DNA of 64,000 bases. Origin: Caldilineaceae bacterium (GTDB taxonomy: Bacteria > Chloroflexota > Anaerolineae > Caldilineales > Caldilineaceae). The notes beneath the pieces are model-generated. The model did not search any database. It was given only the letters and a program-made list of their open reading frames with translations, and was not told the origin of the DNA. Shown here piece after piece: positions 1 to 8,779 of this stretch. Position numbers and translations under genes: made by a program. The DNA is taken from assembly GCA_958295845.1 (NCBI GenBank), contig OY282376.1:2617022-2681021 (forward strand). Reading direction: 5' to 3'. The stretch's first letter is position 1; every line of letters starts with the position of its first letter.

Positions 1-538
1 CATACTCCTGAGAGAATAGGCCGATTGCGGAAATGTCGAACATGACGAACGCCATCCAGAGGAAGACGAGCGCCAGCAAAAAGCCGGGCGTCGCCACGCC
101 GATAAACGACACAAAAGTCCAGAAGTAGTCGACCAGGGAGTACTGGTGGGTGGCAGAGTAGACGCCAATCGGCACCGCCATAATCCAGACAAAGACCGCC
201 GTGAAGATCGACACTGCCGCCGTTAAAGGAACGCGCGCCGCCAATATCTCGCTGACAGGTTTGACGTAGGTGAACGACGTTCCGAAATTACCCTCAAACA
301 GGATATTGGTGATCCACAGCCAGTACTGCTCCGGCAGCGACTTGTCCAGCCCATACAGCTGCCGCAGGGCTTCCACCTGCTCCTCAGAAACCTGCGTTCC
401 AGCCGAGCGCAAACGCAGGACTTCCATATTCAGGATATCCCCTGGAGGCAACTGGATCAATACAAATGAAATGACGGAAATAACGAATAGTAACGGACCC
501 AGCAACAGTAGCCGCCTGCCTATGTACTGTGTAAGCAT
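1..538 (-). CDS. Oligopeptide/dipeptide ABC transporter permease (DppB/OppB type), partial
   Basis: The first 179 codons of an inner-membrane permease are present; the 3' end runs off the left edge of the window. The protein starts MLTQYIGRRL, followed by a hydrophobic segment (LLLLGPLLFVISVISFVLI), then the extracytoplasmic loop typical of the DppB family, including 'LYGLDKSLPEQYWLW', and further membrane segments. In this family the subunit forms half of the membrane channel that imports peptides or oligosaccharides delivered by a family-5 binding protein. It lies 128 nt downstream of such a binding protein gene in the same direction, so the two are very likely one operon. The real substrate cannot be read from the sequence. 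The start ATG at 538 is the one that leaves a normal short cytoplasmic N-terminus. Confidence 0.85.
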   Translation of the reverse strand, partial: MLTQYIGRRLLLLGPLLFVISVISFVLIQLPPGDILNMEVLRLRSAGTQVSEEQVEALRQLYGLDKSLPEQYWLWITNILFEGNFGTSFTYVKPVSEILAARVPLTAAVSIFTAVFVWIMAVPIGVYSATHQYSLVDYFWTFVSFIGVATPGFLLALVFLWMAFVMFDISAIGLFSQEY

Positions 539-666
539 GGACGCCGTTTCCTGTCAGAACGCAGTGGGGAGATGTCTTGATATGTGCTGCCGCATCTACA
601 CTGTACGTGGATCGAAGAAGAACGAGGAGCGAGTGGTGCTCGCCCCCCGTCCTTCGAACTCTTAAA

Positions 667-2709
667 TCAGCGTCGGGTCTCATCCGCCCAGTAGTAGAAT
701 TCAGCCTCATTGGCCGACTGGATATGGAAGCCCCTCTTGGCTACGTTGCCAAGACCTTCATTCACAATCAGAGGATTCTTAAGCGGGTCAGCACCTGAAA
801 TCCAGTAGTAGTTATCGCGGAAAATCGCTATCATTTCCGCCCAGATCACTTCGTGCTCAGCCGCCTTCGAGGTCGCGAAGAGCTCGGCCTGCAGTCTGCG
901 CAGATCCTTGTAGGCTTGCGGCGGCTCCACACCCACGATCAGGGGATCGGTCTCATCAGGATTGTCCGACGCCGCCTTGCCTCCGCCGAGATTCCACTCA
1001 TACCACGCCATCCACAAGGGGGCGTAATGGCGCTGCCAAGCCTGGCCGATATAGTCGTTGGCCTCATGCCACGGCCAGCGGGGATAGTGTGCCCACCAGA
1101 CCATTGCCTGTGTCTCATTGGCGCCGGCTTGGGTCAGGAAGAGATTCTGCTCCAGTTGTTTGACGGTCGTGCAGATGCCAATGTCATTCCAGTTCTCCGC
1201 CACGATTTCGGCCGTCGGCAGAGATTCGCCCGTGAACGGGGTGAAATTGAACTGGATAGTGATTGGCAGCCCACTTGGCGTCAGACGGCAGCCGTCCGCG
1301 TCGCGCTGATCCAAACCCAGCGAATCTAGAATCGCCTCTGCCTGCTCTACGTCCGTGGTCGGGTCCATCGTCTGTGGCGGTTCTGCCAGACCGGAGTAGA
1401 CCGCGTCAATTAGGGTGGCGCGGTCGACCGCAAAGGAGAGCGCCTTGCGGAACTCTATATCGTTCACGACCTCTTGCCACGCTTCGTCAGCGTAAGTCAT
1501 ATTCAGGTAGATTTCACCTGTTGACGCATGCATGTCCAGCACAACGACCTCATAACCCTTGTCTTCCGCATTCTGCACGTAAAGAGCCATGTCGGCCGGG
1601 TTGACGCCGCGGCGCACCATATCTGCTTCGCCCGCAATGATCTTCAGCGTAGCGGCATTAACGTCCGGCACAATCGAGATCTGCAACCGGTCGATATACG
1701 GCAGTTGCTGGCCCCACTCATCCACCTTCCAGTAATAGGGATTTCGCTCCATCACTGCCTGCGTTTCCCCCATCTCTGTCAAGACGTAAGGGCCAAGTGT
1801 AGGCAGGCCGGTCTCATGCTGCCGGTTGCCACTATTGAAAATGCCGTACAGGCGATTCCACTCACCGGCTTCGAATCCATGCTCGTCTAGCAACGCCGCC
1901 AGCTCATCCGCATCGGCGAAGTCGCCATGGAACTTTTTCAGGTAATCGCTGTCAGTAAAGCGGTGTGGTCCGCCTCCGTATGTGAAGAGACCGGGCCAGC
2001 CGCCATAGGGCGCGTCGTACGTGATCCTGAAAGTGTACCGGTCGATCACCTCCAGCACGCCGACATTGCCGGTCGGTGTGTTGCCCGCACGCCAGGAGCT
2101 ACCTATAATTGGCGTGAGAGTCTCGTTATGCAGGATATTGTCCCAGAAGAACTGAACGTCCTCGGTGTCAAAATCAGCGCCGTTCGAAAACTTCATGCCT
2201 TTGCGCATGTGGAAGGTGAATTCCGTATCGTCGTCACTGATTTCCAGGTCGAAGATATTGCCAGTCATCGTGGCAAAGTCATGCGCAATGTCCTCAGTCT
2301 CCACCCAGGGCTCGTTTGAGATCCAACCGGCATCATGGCCGATCGTGCCGGCGTCGAAGTCCAGCAACCGCAACGTGCCGCCGTACTCGCCCCGCTCCAT
2401 TACCGCTTGCCAGTCCGGAATACGATTGTTTCCGACAACTGGATTGACAGGCAGACGCTCGTCTACCGGAGCCAGCTCGCCCGCGGCAACACGCTCCGCC
2501 AACATCGGCGCCTCGCAGAAATTCATCCCTGCGGCCTGGGACTCCAGACAGCTTTCATAGGAAGATGAGGACATTGCCTCTTCCGATGTGTCCGCCGCTG
2601 CGGGCGCCTCCTCCATTGCTTCCTCGGCCGCCGGCTGCGGCGAACCACACGCGGCAAGCAACGCGATCGCAGCGATCGCAATGAGCAGATAGTACAGTGT
2701 TTTCCTCAT
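667..2709 (-). CDS. ABC transporter substrate-binding lipoprotein, peptide/oligosaccharide type (SBP family 5)
   Basis: This 680-residue extracellular binding protein starts with a lipoprotein signal peptide: a hydrophobic stretch at residues 4-20 ends in a lipobox (LLAAC) with Cys21 as the lipidation site, then an acidic/Ala-rich tether to about residue 45. The body has hallmarks of family 5 binding proteins (DppA/OppA-like), such as the 'DTEDVQFFWDNIL' and 'EFRKALSFAVDR' segments and a C-terminal Trp/Tyr-rich region. It would capture peptides or oligosaccharides and deliver them to the permease encoded directly downstream. The ATG at 2709 is preceded by AAAGGAG at a spacing of 7. The long 5' leader is consistent with the promoter proposed at 2917-2945. 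Many family-5 proteins of Chloroflexota bind sugars, so the ligand is open. Confidence 0.9.
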   Translation of the reverse strand: MRKTLYYLLIAIAAIALLAACGSPQPAAEEAMEEAPAAADTSEEAMSSSSYESCLESQAAGMNFCEAPMLAERVAAGELAPVDERLPVNPVVGNNRIPDWQAVMERGEYGGTLRLLDFDAGTIGHDAGWISNEPWVETEDIAHDFATMTGNIFDLEISDDDTEFTFHMRKGMKFSNGADFDTEDVQFFWDNILHNETLTPIIGSSWRAGNTPTGNVGVLEVIDRYTFRITYDAPYGGWPGLFTYGGGPHRFTDSDYLKKFHGDFADADELAALLDEHGFEAGEWNRLYGIFNSGNRQHETGLPTLGPYVLTEMGETQAVMERNPYYWKVDEWGQQLPYIDRLQISIVPDVNAATLKIIAGEADMVRRGVNPADMALYVQNAEDKGYEVVVLDMHASTGEIYLNMTYADEAWQEVVNDIEFRKALSFAVDRATLIDAVYSGLAEPPQTMDPTTDVEQAEAILDSLGLDQRDADGCRLTPSGLPITIQFNFTPFTGESLPTAEIVAENWNDIGICTTVKQLEQNLFLTQAGANETQAMVWWAHYPRWPWHEANDYIGQAWQRHYAPLWMAWYEWNLGGGKAASDNPDETDPLIVGVEPPQAYKDLRRLQAELFATSKAAEHEVIWAEMIAIFRDNYYWISGADPLKNPLIVNEGLGNVAKRGFHIQSANEAEFYYWADETRR

Positions 2710-2916
2710 CGGGTCACTCCTTTGGACTGATCGTGTGGAAGAAAAACTCTTGCAGACCTCACTCCGGAAAGGATTCGGATCGGCCTCCTTTGTTTTCGTT
2801 GGGTAGGTTGCTGGCAGAATTGTGCCAGGGGGCTCTCACCTATTCGCCAGTCCATACCCCGGAAAGCTGAGAGTTGAACGCGTGAATAATACGCGCATCA
2901 TGTGTATAATGCAGAC

Positions 2917-2945
2917 ATGTTAATTCTTTCCCATCTCGCTGTCAA
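2917..2945 (-). promoter_or_regulatory. Sigma70-like promoter for the peptide ABC importer operon
   Basis: On the minus strand a perfect -35 (TTGACA, 2940-2945) is followed after 17 nt by TAACAT (2917-2922), which matches the -10 consensus at 4 of 6 positions including the most conserved ones. It would start transcription about 200 nt upstream of the binding protein start codon at 2709. Confidence 0.5.
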
Positions 2946-3012
2946 ACTGCCCAAAAAATAGCCTAATTTTTGTCAACTTCCGAACCGGAATCCGGTAGTG
3001 TCCAGCGTTTCG

Positions 3013-3021
3013 TGGTATAGT
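3013..3021 (+). promoter_or_regulatory. Extended -10 promoter candidate for the small membrane protein gene
   Basis: TGG-TATAGT is an extended -10 element lying 43 nt upstream of the GTG start at 3065. No good -35 hexamer is present at the standard spacing, which is tolerated when the TGn extension is present. The assignment is tentative. Confidence 0.3.
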
Positions 3022-3064
3022 CTTTGAGAAAAGACGAAACCCATATCCATCCAAGGAAGCTGAA

Positions 3065-3538
3065 GTGCCTTTACTGCTCGCCGTCATATTGTTCGCCTGT
3101 GTAATCGGAATCGTTCTCGCGCTCATATCCCTCTCCCTCCAGAGAATCAGTGGCCGGGTTATTGATCAGTACAAGGAGAGACTCGACGACGCCAATTCGA
3201 TTATGGATCAGGGGCTTCCACCGGACTCTTGGGTCGAGCAGTTTCGCCGGCGAATCGAAGGAGCAGAAGATGATTCCTCACCCGGCTCTTCGTCGAAAGG
3301 TATCCCTTCAATGACTTTGGGACGCGACAAGTCGGCTGAACAAATCGGAGAGCAGGCCAGGCGGCACTGCTTAAAGAGGCTAAAAACGCTGACTTCGTTT
3401 ATGGAGAAGGGAAAGTTCTATGACGAAGACCAGACACGCGCCACAGTGGTGAAATCGCTGAGAAATGTGTATGACATGTGGGCTACCTGCCACTGGTCAG
3501 ATCTGATCAAGAGCGACGAGGCCGAACAAAGTGACTAG
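3065..3538 (+). CDS. Small membrane-anchored protein of unknown function
   Basis: A 157-residue protein I do not recognise. Residues 3-24 form one strongly hydrophobic membrane segment (LLLAVILFACVIGIVLALISL), so the remaining polar, charged part is probably cytoplasmic, or periplasm-facing if the anchor is inverted. The middle (about residues 60-95) is Ser/Pro/Glu-rich and the C-terminal part looks helical, with many Lys, Arg and Asp residues. It starts with GTG, chosen because AAGGAAG precedes it by 5 nt and the membrane segment begins at once. It is one of the very few rightward genes in the window. Its TAG stop overlaps the stop of the convergent gene: the palindrome CTAG at 3535-3538 supplies TAG on both strands. 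Confidence 0.6.
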   Translation: MPLLLAVILFACVIGIVLALISLSLQRISGRVIDQYKERLDDANSIMDQGLPPDSWVEQFRRRIEGAEDDSSPGSSSKGIPSMTLGRDKSAEQIGEQARRHCLKRLKTLTSFMEKGKFYDEDQTRATVVKSLRNVYDMWATCHWSDLIKSDEAEQSD

Positions 3539-6393
3539 CCAGCACCCGGAAATCGCAGGTCTGCTCCTCCTGGACCGCCTCTAAGACTTAGACCACGTTC
3601 AATTTCCACTGCGACGAAATTCTGGCGCCCCACGGCAAGGTGTACGTAGCACCACTCCATCGCATTCACTTCGAAGCTGCCGGCCGGTTCCCCTTCTACC
3701 CGCACCTCGTATCTTCCAGGCTCCAATCCATACAGCTTCAGAGTCGTTTGGTGCCGGTCACCGCTACGGTTCTCCAGAGCAAACCTGATCGCTGGGCTCT
3801 GCTCTGCAGCTTCAACCAGACTCGAAGAAAAGTTACCCAAGACGACTGGCTGACTGGCGGCAAAGCCGTCCCGCTCCAGCAGAATGTGCAATCGCTGCTC
3901 TCGGCTGACAACATGCAATCGCTGACGCAGCCCGTCCTGCGCAAACACTTCAAAAGCATCGTCGGTATCTCTGAGACGCCCGCCATAGGCAAACCAGCCG
4001 AAAATAGGATCGTCGGCCACAATCGTGGCCGCGGTACGCAATGCCGCCCCGTATCCGAGTTCGATTTCGCCGTCGTAAGGCCAGCTTCCCCTTCCGTTGT
4101 CCTGCCTGATCCACATGCCGCTGTACTTCTCTGGCGTGATCGCCCAGCCTGACGCCCCGTCATTTTCTTTGCCCGGATACCAGTATCCATAGCCTGTGTC
4201 GGCCGTTCCGGTATTCATCAAGCACCATGAACTGAGAATGGAGGCATAGCCCAGGCGAAGGTACGGGAAGGGGTCCTCTGCAAAATAGAGCGCGTAATCC
4301 ACAATAGCCCAGCCACCAAGTTGCGACATGTAACTCAGGCCGTATCTCGAAGAATCGCCGCCTCGATTGTCCCCTCCTAAGAGAGTGTATGACGGCTCCA
4401 CCCAACCGCGCAGGGCAATGTTCGCTTGAATCTGCTTTTCCATGAATTCCTCAAAGTCTGCCCTGCTTACTTCAGAATGTTCGTACCATGTGTCCCTATA
4501 CTTGTCGTACCAGAGCCTCGAATCGGACTCTACTGTTCGCGTTAACCCATACTTGGCAACGGCATGTGAAGTTTCAAATGCAGTCGTGTCAAACGGGTAC
4601 TCCGAATCAAACGGATAGGGATCGTCATAAACGAAAAACTTGACTTTCTTCTCCCATTCGCCGCGCAGCCAGGTGGCCCGCTCCTGCCATCCCTCCTCCT
4701 CCAACGCGTCGATCAGGTCGACTATCAGCATTTCGTTGTACAGGCCCAGTCGGTATGCCCAGTACCCCTGAGCTCCGTGGGGCAGGTTGTCCAGCCCCGC
4801 AAGGTGAAAGTGAGCTTCAGCAGTCCCAAAAGCTCTCTCCAGATAGCCAGTACTGTCCAGGTAGCTGGTCGACCCTGGATATAGCTTGGCGATCTGGTAC
4901 ATGTGAAAATAGAGCATGATCATATGGGGGTAATCATAGCTGCGCCAGATATGCTCAAGCCCTTCTCCCCTGGTACCGAACCCGTGCTCGCTATGCCTGT
5001 TCTCATACCAGTTGGGCACCCCATAGATGAAATATGGGTAAGGCTCCTCCTCATCCGTACGCTGCAATCCCCCCCACACAAACTTCTCGATGTAATACTC
5101 GACCGCCTCAATCTCACCATGTTCGGGGAAATGCACGTTCTTCGCAGCAATGAATGGGGCCTTCGGCAGAGCCGTGTCGTCGCACGTCAGCGTATAACCA
5201 TACCAGCCGTCGAATCCGCCGGTGTTTTCCGGGCCGCGCAAGACCGCCTCCCGCATGTCCCAAACTGAAAACAAGCCCTCATACCACTTTCCCGTACCCC
5301 GGTGTTGCTGTCTGTCAACCAGGAAAGCAGTTCGTTTCTTTATTAATGTCTCCAGCGGCTCGGTGACAAAGAACTCTAGATTCATGTAAGAGCCATCACC
5401 GTACTTTACCGTCAGGAGATTTTCTCCCAGCCGATTGAACCGGACTTGATAGCTGCGGGTATCAATCTGCTGTTCATCAATCAGCTTTATGCCGGTTTGG
5501 TCGGGGAATTCTGCCGATATCTCGTAATCATTGTGCTTCGTCCGCATCGAAAAAATCGCGCTCAAATCGTTCGGTACCGTCATCCCTGGCACGACGTGGA
5601 CATCGAACAGCCCCTCTCGATAGAGCGCGTCCCGCACACCCTCGTAGTCGTCAGCCCATTGCAAGCAAAAGCCGAAATCAACGCGGTCGCCCTCAGTACC
5701 TTGAGGCGAAAGCGTGACACCGGTATGAGGCTGGCGCCAGGTGCCGCGCGACTCCTTGCCACCACGCAGTGCGGAGTGGATATAGACGCGATAAGGCACA
5801 CTGGTCGTCGAGGGGTGAGGGTCGATTTCCTCGTAGTACTCCAGCTTCGTTCCCGGTAGAGGCGTCATGACCAGGTAGGGGCCAACGCCGTTGGGACGCT
5901 GCCAGAAGAGGAAGGAGCCGTGGCCCGATATGAAGCTGTGGCGGGCGACTACCTGCGTGTAGTTGGCCAGGTTGTCGCGCACAAACTCCTTGTTGAAGGG
6001 CAGCGGCAAGCCGATGTCGCCGATCTCCACGGTCTCGTCTGTCTCGTTGTGGAACGCCAAGCCCCAGATGAGATGACCCTCTTCCAGGCTAAAGCGCTCC
6101 ACCAGCCCTAACCCGCGCAATCCGTGCAGCAACTGCGCATCGCCGCTATAGACGAAAGTTCGCGACCCTCGCCCGTTCTCTTCAACTGTGCGAATGTCGC
6201 CCGAGGAAAGAGTAGTCGCAGACCTCCATTCCCCGCCGCCAACGCGAAGTCCAACCAGAACTTCACCAAGCGTTTCGCCCGGCGTTATGTATTCGGTATC
6301 GAAAACATCGTCCTTAAGTTTTAGACTCTTGATTCCGCCGCGGTTCCATTCCAACAGAAACTGTCGCGGGGACTGCTCTGAATTTGCTGTCAT
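3535..6393 (-). CDS. Large putative glycan-active protein (DUF5695-like)
   Basis: A 952-residue protein without an obvious signal peptide. The N-terminal half (about 1-350) reads as beta-rich, with aromatic-rich strands such as 'GSFLFWQRPNGVGPYLVMTP'. The second half is rich in Trp, Tyr and acidic residues in a helical setting ('GGFDGWYGYTLTCDD', 'GAQGYWAYRLGLYNE', 'GYGYWYPGKENDGASGW'), as in (alpha/alpha)6-barrel glycoside hydrolases and lyases. The C-terminal ~130 residues look like another beta domain. The overall pattern resembles DUF5695-type proteins, which are suspected to act on glycans. I cannot name catalytic residues. The neighbouring downstream sugar operon on the same strand supports a role in carbohydrate use. 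The start ATG has only a weak GAGAAG upstream. A search against CAZy families would decide the class. Confidence 0.5.
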   Translation of the reverse strand: MTANSEQSPRQFLLEWNRGGIKSLKLKDDVFDTEYITPGETLGEVLVGLRVGGGEWRSATTLSSGDIRTVEENGRGSRTFVYSGDAQLLHGLRGLGLVERFSLEEGHLIWGLAFHNETDETVEIGDIGLPLPFNKEFVRDNLANYTQVVARHSFISGHGSFLFWQRPNGVGPYLVMTPLPGTKLEYYEEIDPHPSTTSVPYRVYIHSALRGGKESRGTWRQPHTGVTLSPQGTEGDRVDFGFCLQWADDYEGVRDALYREGLFDVHVVPGMTVPNDLSAIFSMRTKHNDYEISAEFPDQTGIKLIDEQQIDTRSYQVRFNRLGENLLTVKYGDGSYMNLEFFVTEPLETLIKKRTAFLVDRQQHRGTGKWYEGLFSVWDMREAVLRGPENTGGFDGWYGYTLTCDDTALPKAPFIAAKNVHFPEHGEIEAVEYYIEKFVWGGLQRTDEEEPYPYFIYGVPNWYENRHSEHGFGTRGEGLEHIWRSYDYPHMIMLYFHMYQIAKLYPGSTSYLDSTGYLERAFGTAEAHFHLAGLDNLPHGAQGYWAYRLGLYNEMLIVDLIDALEEEGWQERATWLRGEWEKKVKFFVYDDPYPFDSEYPFDTTAFETSHAVAKYGLTRTVESDSRLWYDKYRDTWYEHSEVSRADFEEFMEKQIQANIALRGWVEPSYTLLGGDNRGGDSSRYGLSYMSQLGGWAIVDYALYFAEDPFPYLRLGYASILSSWCLMNTGTADTGYGYWYPGKENDGASGWAITPEKYSGMWIRQDNGRGSWPYDGEIELGYGAALRTAATIVADDPIFGWFAYGGRLRDTDDAFEVFAQDGLRQRLHVVSREQRLHILLERDGFAASQPVVLGNFSSSLVEAAEQSPAIRFALENRSGDRHQTTLKLYGLEPGRYEVRVEGEPAGSFEVNAMEWCYVHLAVGRQNFVAVEIERGLSLRGGPGGADLRFPGAG

Positions 6394-6721
6394 TTCTTAT
6401 CTTCTCAACATTCTGCTTCACGGTGTTTACATGCGGAGGGCGTCGGCGCACTGCCAGACCCCTATGGAGCTAAGGCAATTCCAACCCGATGTTTTCGCAC
6501 TTCCCTCGATACTATGTGAAGGCTGGACCCGAAGAGTGTTGTGCCAACCGAAAGCCTAATGTGAACGTCTAGAGAGTGCGTTTTGACCCGGGAGAACCTC
6601 CTAGGACTTTTCTGGCCGGCAATCGTTCTTAGGAAAATTGTAGAAGTTAGGCCGCGCTCTTTCTCCCGTACCCAGAACACTAAACCATGCAACTGACGCC
6701 AAATGGAAAAGGCGGAGCACT
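6394..6721. other. Intergenic gap, nothing recognised
   Basis: About 330 bp between the end of the SDR gene and the start of the 952-residue protein gene, both leftward. I see no convincing promoter with a consensus -35, no hairpin with a T-tract and no coding potential that is more than a frame shadow. Confidence 0.4.
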
Positions 6722-7552
6722 TCACCACATTACCCAGCCGCCCGAATTTATGTCCTGTCCTGTCATGCTGGCGGCGTCCTCCGACGCCAGAAAGACCGCA
6801 ATCGCCGCCGCCTCCCCAGAACCGGCGCCCTTCTCGATATAGCCTTCGTCCCCGCACCAACGTCCGGCCAGGACGGCGTTCGGCCTTGGCTCCTGGTACC
6901 GGTTCCTCACCGCCTCTTCGTCAAATGGGTCCCCTCTGTACTCTGCCCGAGCCCGTTCCAGCTCGACACCACGCTCCTCGTGTGAGCCGGGGCAGATGGC
7001 ATTTACCGTGATGTTATACCGGCCTACATCTGCCGCCAGCGTTCGTGTAAATCCGAGTATGCCCATTTTCGAAGTCGTGTAGGGAGTCCGATGAGAGAGT
7101 GGTTGTTTGCCCGACCCTGAGCTGAAGTTGATGACGCGACCATAACGCTTGCTGATCATCTCGGGCAATACATACTTGCAGCCGAGGAAAGCAGAATCGA
7201 GATTGACGGCCAGCGTATGCCGCCACTCCTCCAGGCTCATCTGCCAGACATCCTTAGTCGGACCAGCTATGCCCACAACATTCGCCAGAATGTGGATCGT
7301 ACCAAAATGGTCGATCGTGCGCTCTACCAGTTTTCGGACTTGCTCTTCCTCTGATACATCGGTCTGGGAACAGAGCGCCTCCCCTCCCGCCTCCCGAATC
7401 CGGGCGCCAACTTTTGCGTCGAGCTCATCTGCCGGAAGTATGTCGCATGCTGCAACCGCCGCCCCTTCCTCAGCAAACCGTAGAGCCAGGGCCTCTCCGT
7501 GCCCACGCCCCGCGCCGGTGACCAGAGCCACTTGTCCTTTCAACCTGCCCAT
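6722..7552 (-). CDS. Short-chain dehydrogenase/reductase (SDR)
   Basis: A 276-residue classical SDR, normal length for the family. The NAD(P)-binding glycine motif TGAGRGHG is at residues 12-19, and Asp37 after the second beta strand suggests a preference for NAD over NADP. The structural NAG motif is altered to NVVG (91-94). The catalytic residues are Ser145, Tyr158 and Lys162 (YTTSK), with Asn117 as the fourth member. SDRs of this kind oxidise or reduce a hydroxyl/carbonyl group of a sugar, sugar acid or other small molecule in the cytoplasm. It starts 46 nt downstream of an enolase-superfamily dehydratase at the end of a sugar uptake operon, so a sugar-acid or keto-sugar substrate is likely. 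GGAGG lies 10 nt before the ATG. The exact substrate is not readable. Confidence 0.85.
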   Translation of the reverse strand: MGRLKGQVALVTGAGRGHGEALALRFAEEGAAVAACDILPADELDAKVGARIREAGGEALCSQTDVSEEEQVRKLVERTIDHFGTIHILANVVGIAGPTKDVWQMSLEEWRHTLAVNLDSAFLGCKYVLPEMISKRYGRVINFSSGSGKQPLSHRTPYTTSKMGILGFTRTLAADVGRYNITVNAICPGSHEERGVELERARAEYRGDPFDEEAVRNRYQEPRPNAVLAGRWCGDEGYIEKGAGSGEAAAIAVFLASEDAASMTGQDINSGGWVMW

Positions 7553-7581
7553 GGGTAAAGTTCCCTCCGCTCTGTTACTAA

Positions 7582-7613
7582 TCTATGACTGTCTCTTTCT
7601 ATGACTGTCTCTT
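7582..7613. repeat. 16-bp perfect tandem duplication across a stop codon
   Basis: TCTATGACTGTCTCTT occurs twice without interruption (7582-7597 and 7598-7613). The right copy encodes the last codons and TAG of the enolase-superfamily gene, while the left copy lies just after the stop. This looks like a recent slippage duplication that left the reading frame intact. Confidence 0.8.
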
Positions 7614-8720
7614 GACAACCGCTTCATCCAGTTCAATACCCAATCCAGGCCCTGTAGGCGGCACGATGTAACCGTTTTCGAATCGAATCGGCTCCTTGAA
7701 CAGCTCCTGGTGCAGACCGCCGCCGTTGTACTCCTGAATCAGGAAATTAGGCGAACAGGTATCAAGTTGCACCGCTGCGGCCGCCGCCACCGGCCCGCAG
7801 TACATGTGGGGGGCGATCATGGCATAATGCGCCTCTGCTATGCCGGCGATCTTTTTCGATTCCAGAATGCCTCCGCACTGCCCAACGTCCAACTGGATTA
7901 TCTGCGCAGCCTGTTTCCTGAGGAGCTCAGCGAACTCGAACTTGGTTACCAGCCGCTCGCCTGTGGCAATAGGAATGCTGGTATGCGCCGCAACGCGCGC
8001 CATCTCGTCAATGTTTTCCGGAGGCACCGGCTCCTCAAACCAGAACGGATCGAACTCCTCCAGTATCTTGGCAACGCGGATTGCCCCGGCCGTGCTGAAC
8101 TGTCCGTGCGTGCCGATTCCTATTTCCAGTTCATCGCCCACCGCGTCCCGTATACACTGAAAGATCTTGGCGACATGCCGAATCGTCTTCAAAGGATAGT
8201 CCTGCGGATTGGGGAAAATTGGCTGGAAGGGGTCGAATTTGCACGCCGTGTTTCCCTCTTCAACCAGTTTGATGGCAATTTCGCCAGCCTTTTCCGGGTT
8301 CTCCCAGATGCCCTCGGTCGGCATGTAGGCGTAGGCGCGCAGCTTCTCATGGAAGCGCCCTCCCAGCAGATTGTAAATCGGCTGCCCCAGTGCCTTGCCA
8401 ATAATGTCCCAACAGGCCATTTCAATTGCGCTTATAGCCGGCGTCATGTCCAACCCGGGATTGCGATAGTCGTGACGCGAGGCGAACATTGTTTGCCACA
8501 GCTTTTCGACGTCAAATGGGTTGGCGCCGACGACAAACTGGTCACCCAGGTCTTTGATCAAGCTGATCTGAGCATCCAGTTTCTTCGCATTTCCCGATGG
8601 CCTCTCACCCAAACCGACGATGCCTTCGTCCGTTTTTAGCTTCACAAACAGCCACAGACTCCCGCCGCGAAAAGGGGGGGTGTTCCTCAACACAATGGTC
8701 TCTACTTCGACGATCTTCAT
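7599..8720 (-). CDS. Mandelate racemase/muconate lactonizing enzyme family protein (sugar-acid dehydratase-like)
   Basis: A 373-residue cytoplasmic member of the enolase superfamily, which abstracts a proton alpha to a carboxylate and typically dehydrates sugar acids such as galactonate. The N-terminal capping domain spans about 1-125, then the (beta/alpha)7-beta barrel. Metal-ligand and catalytic regions visible are Glu229 in FEEP, Glu255 in TGER, Asp278 in LDVGQCGG and His305 in APHMYCGP. The segment where galactonate dehydratase carries D-x-H reads GTHGQ (203-207). The His is kept, but the Asp that normally binds magnesium is Gly203. Either this subfamily uses another ligand or the alignment shifts; see findings. 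It follows a GH4 glycosidase and sugar ABC genes and precedes an SDR. GGAG precedes the ATG by 7 nt. Confidence 0.82.
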   Translation of the reverse strand: MKIVEVETIVLRNTPPFRGGSLWLFVKLKTDEGIVGLGERPSGNAKKLDAQISLIKDLGDQFVVGANPFDVEKLWQTMFASRHDYRNPGLDMTPAISAIEMACWDIIGKALGQPIYNLLGGRFHEKLRAYAYMPTEGIWENPEKAGEIAIKLVEEGNTACKFDPFQPIFPNPQDYPLKTIRHVAKIFQCIRDAVGDELEIGIGTHGQFSTAGAIRVAKILEEFDPFWFEEPVPPENIDEMARVAAHTSIPIATGERLVTKFEFAELLRKQAAQIIQLDVGQCGGILESKKIAGIAEAHYAMIAPHMYCGPVAAAAAVQLDTCSPNFLIQEYNGGGLHQELFKEPIRFENGYIVPPTGPGLGIELDEAVVKRQS

Positions 8721-8779
8721 TCCTCAGCTCCAATCGATTCTTTTATGCAACTGATCCGCCTGAACACCAGCTTCCCACA

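Larger units (their letters stand above)
2710..3064. other. Divergent intergenic region
   Basis: This 355-bp gap separates the leftward ABC importer operon from a rightward small membrane protein gene. It contains a leftward TTGACA-17-TAACAT promoter (2917-2945), a rightward extended -10 (TGGTATAGT, 3013-3021) and a perfect 13-bp palindrome ACCGGA-A-TCCGGT at 2984-2996. An overlapping smaller dyad TTCCG-AAC-CGGAA lies at 2978-2990. The palindromes sit between the two promoter candidates and could be a regulator site; that is inference. I see no coding sequence in the gap. Confidence 0.5.

Noticed and set aside
7710..8639. Long rightward frame of 309 codons antisense to the enolase-superfamily gene
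   Set aside because: The true gene on the other strand has clear active-site motifs; the antisense product has no recognisable domain.
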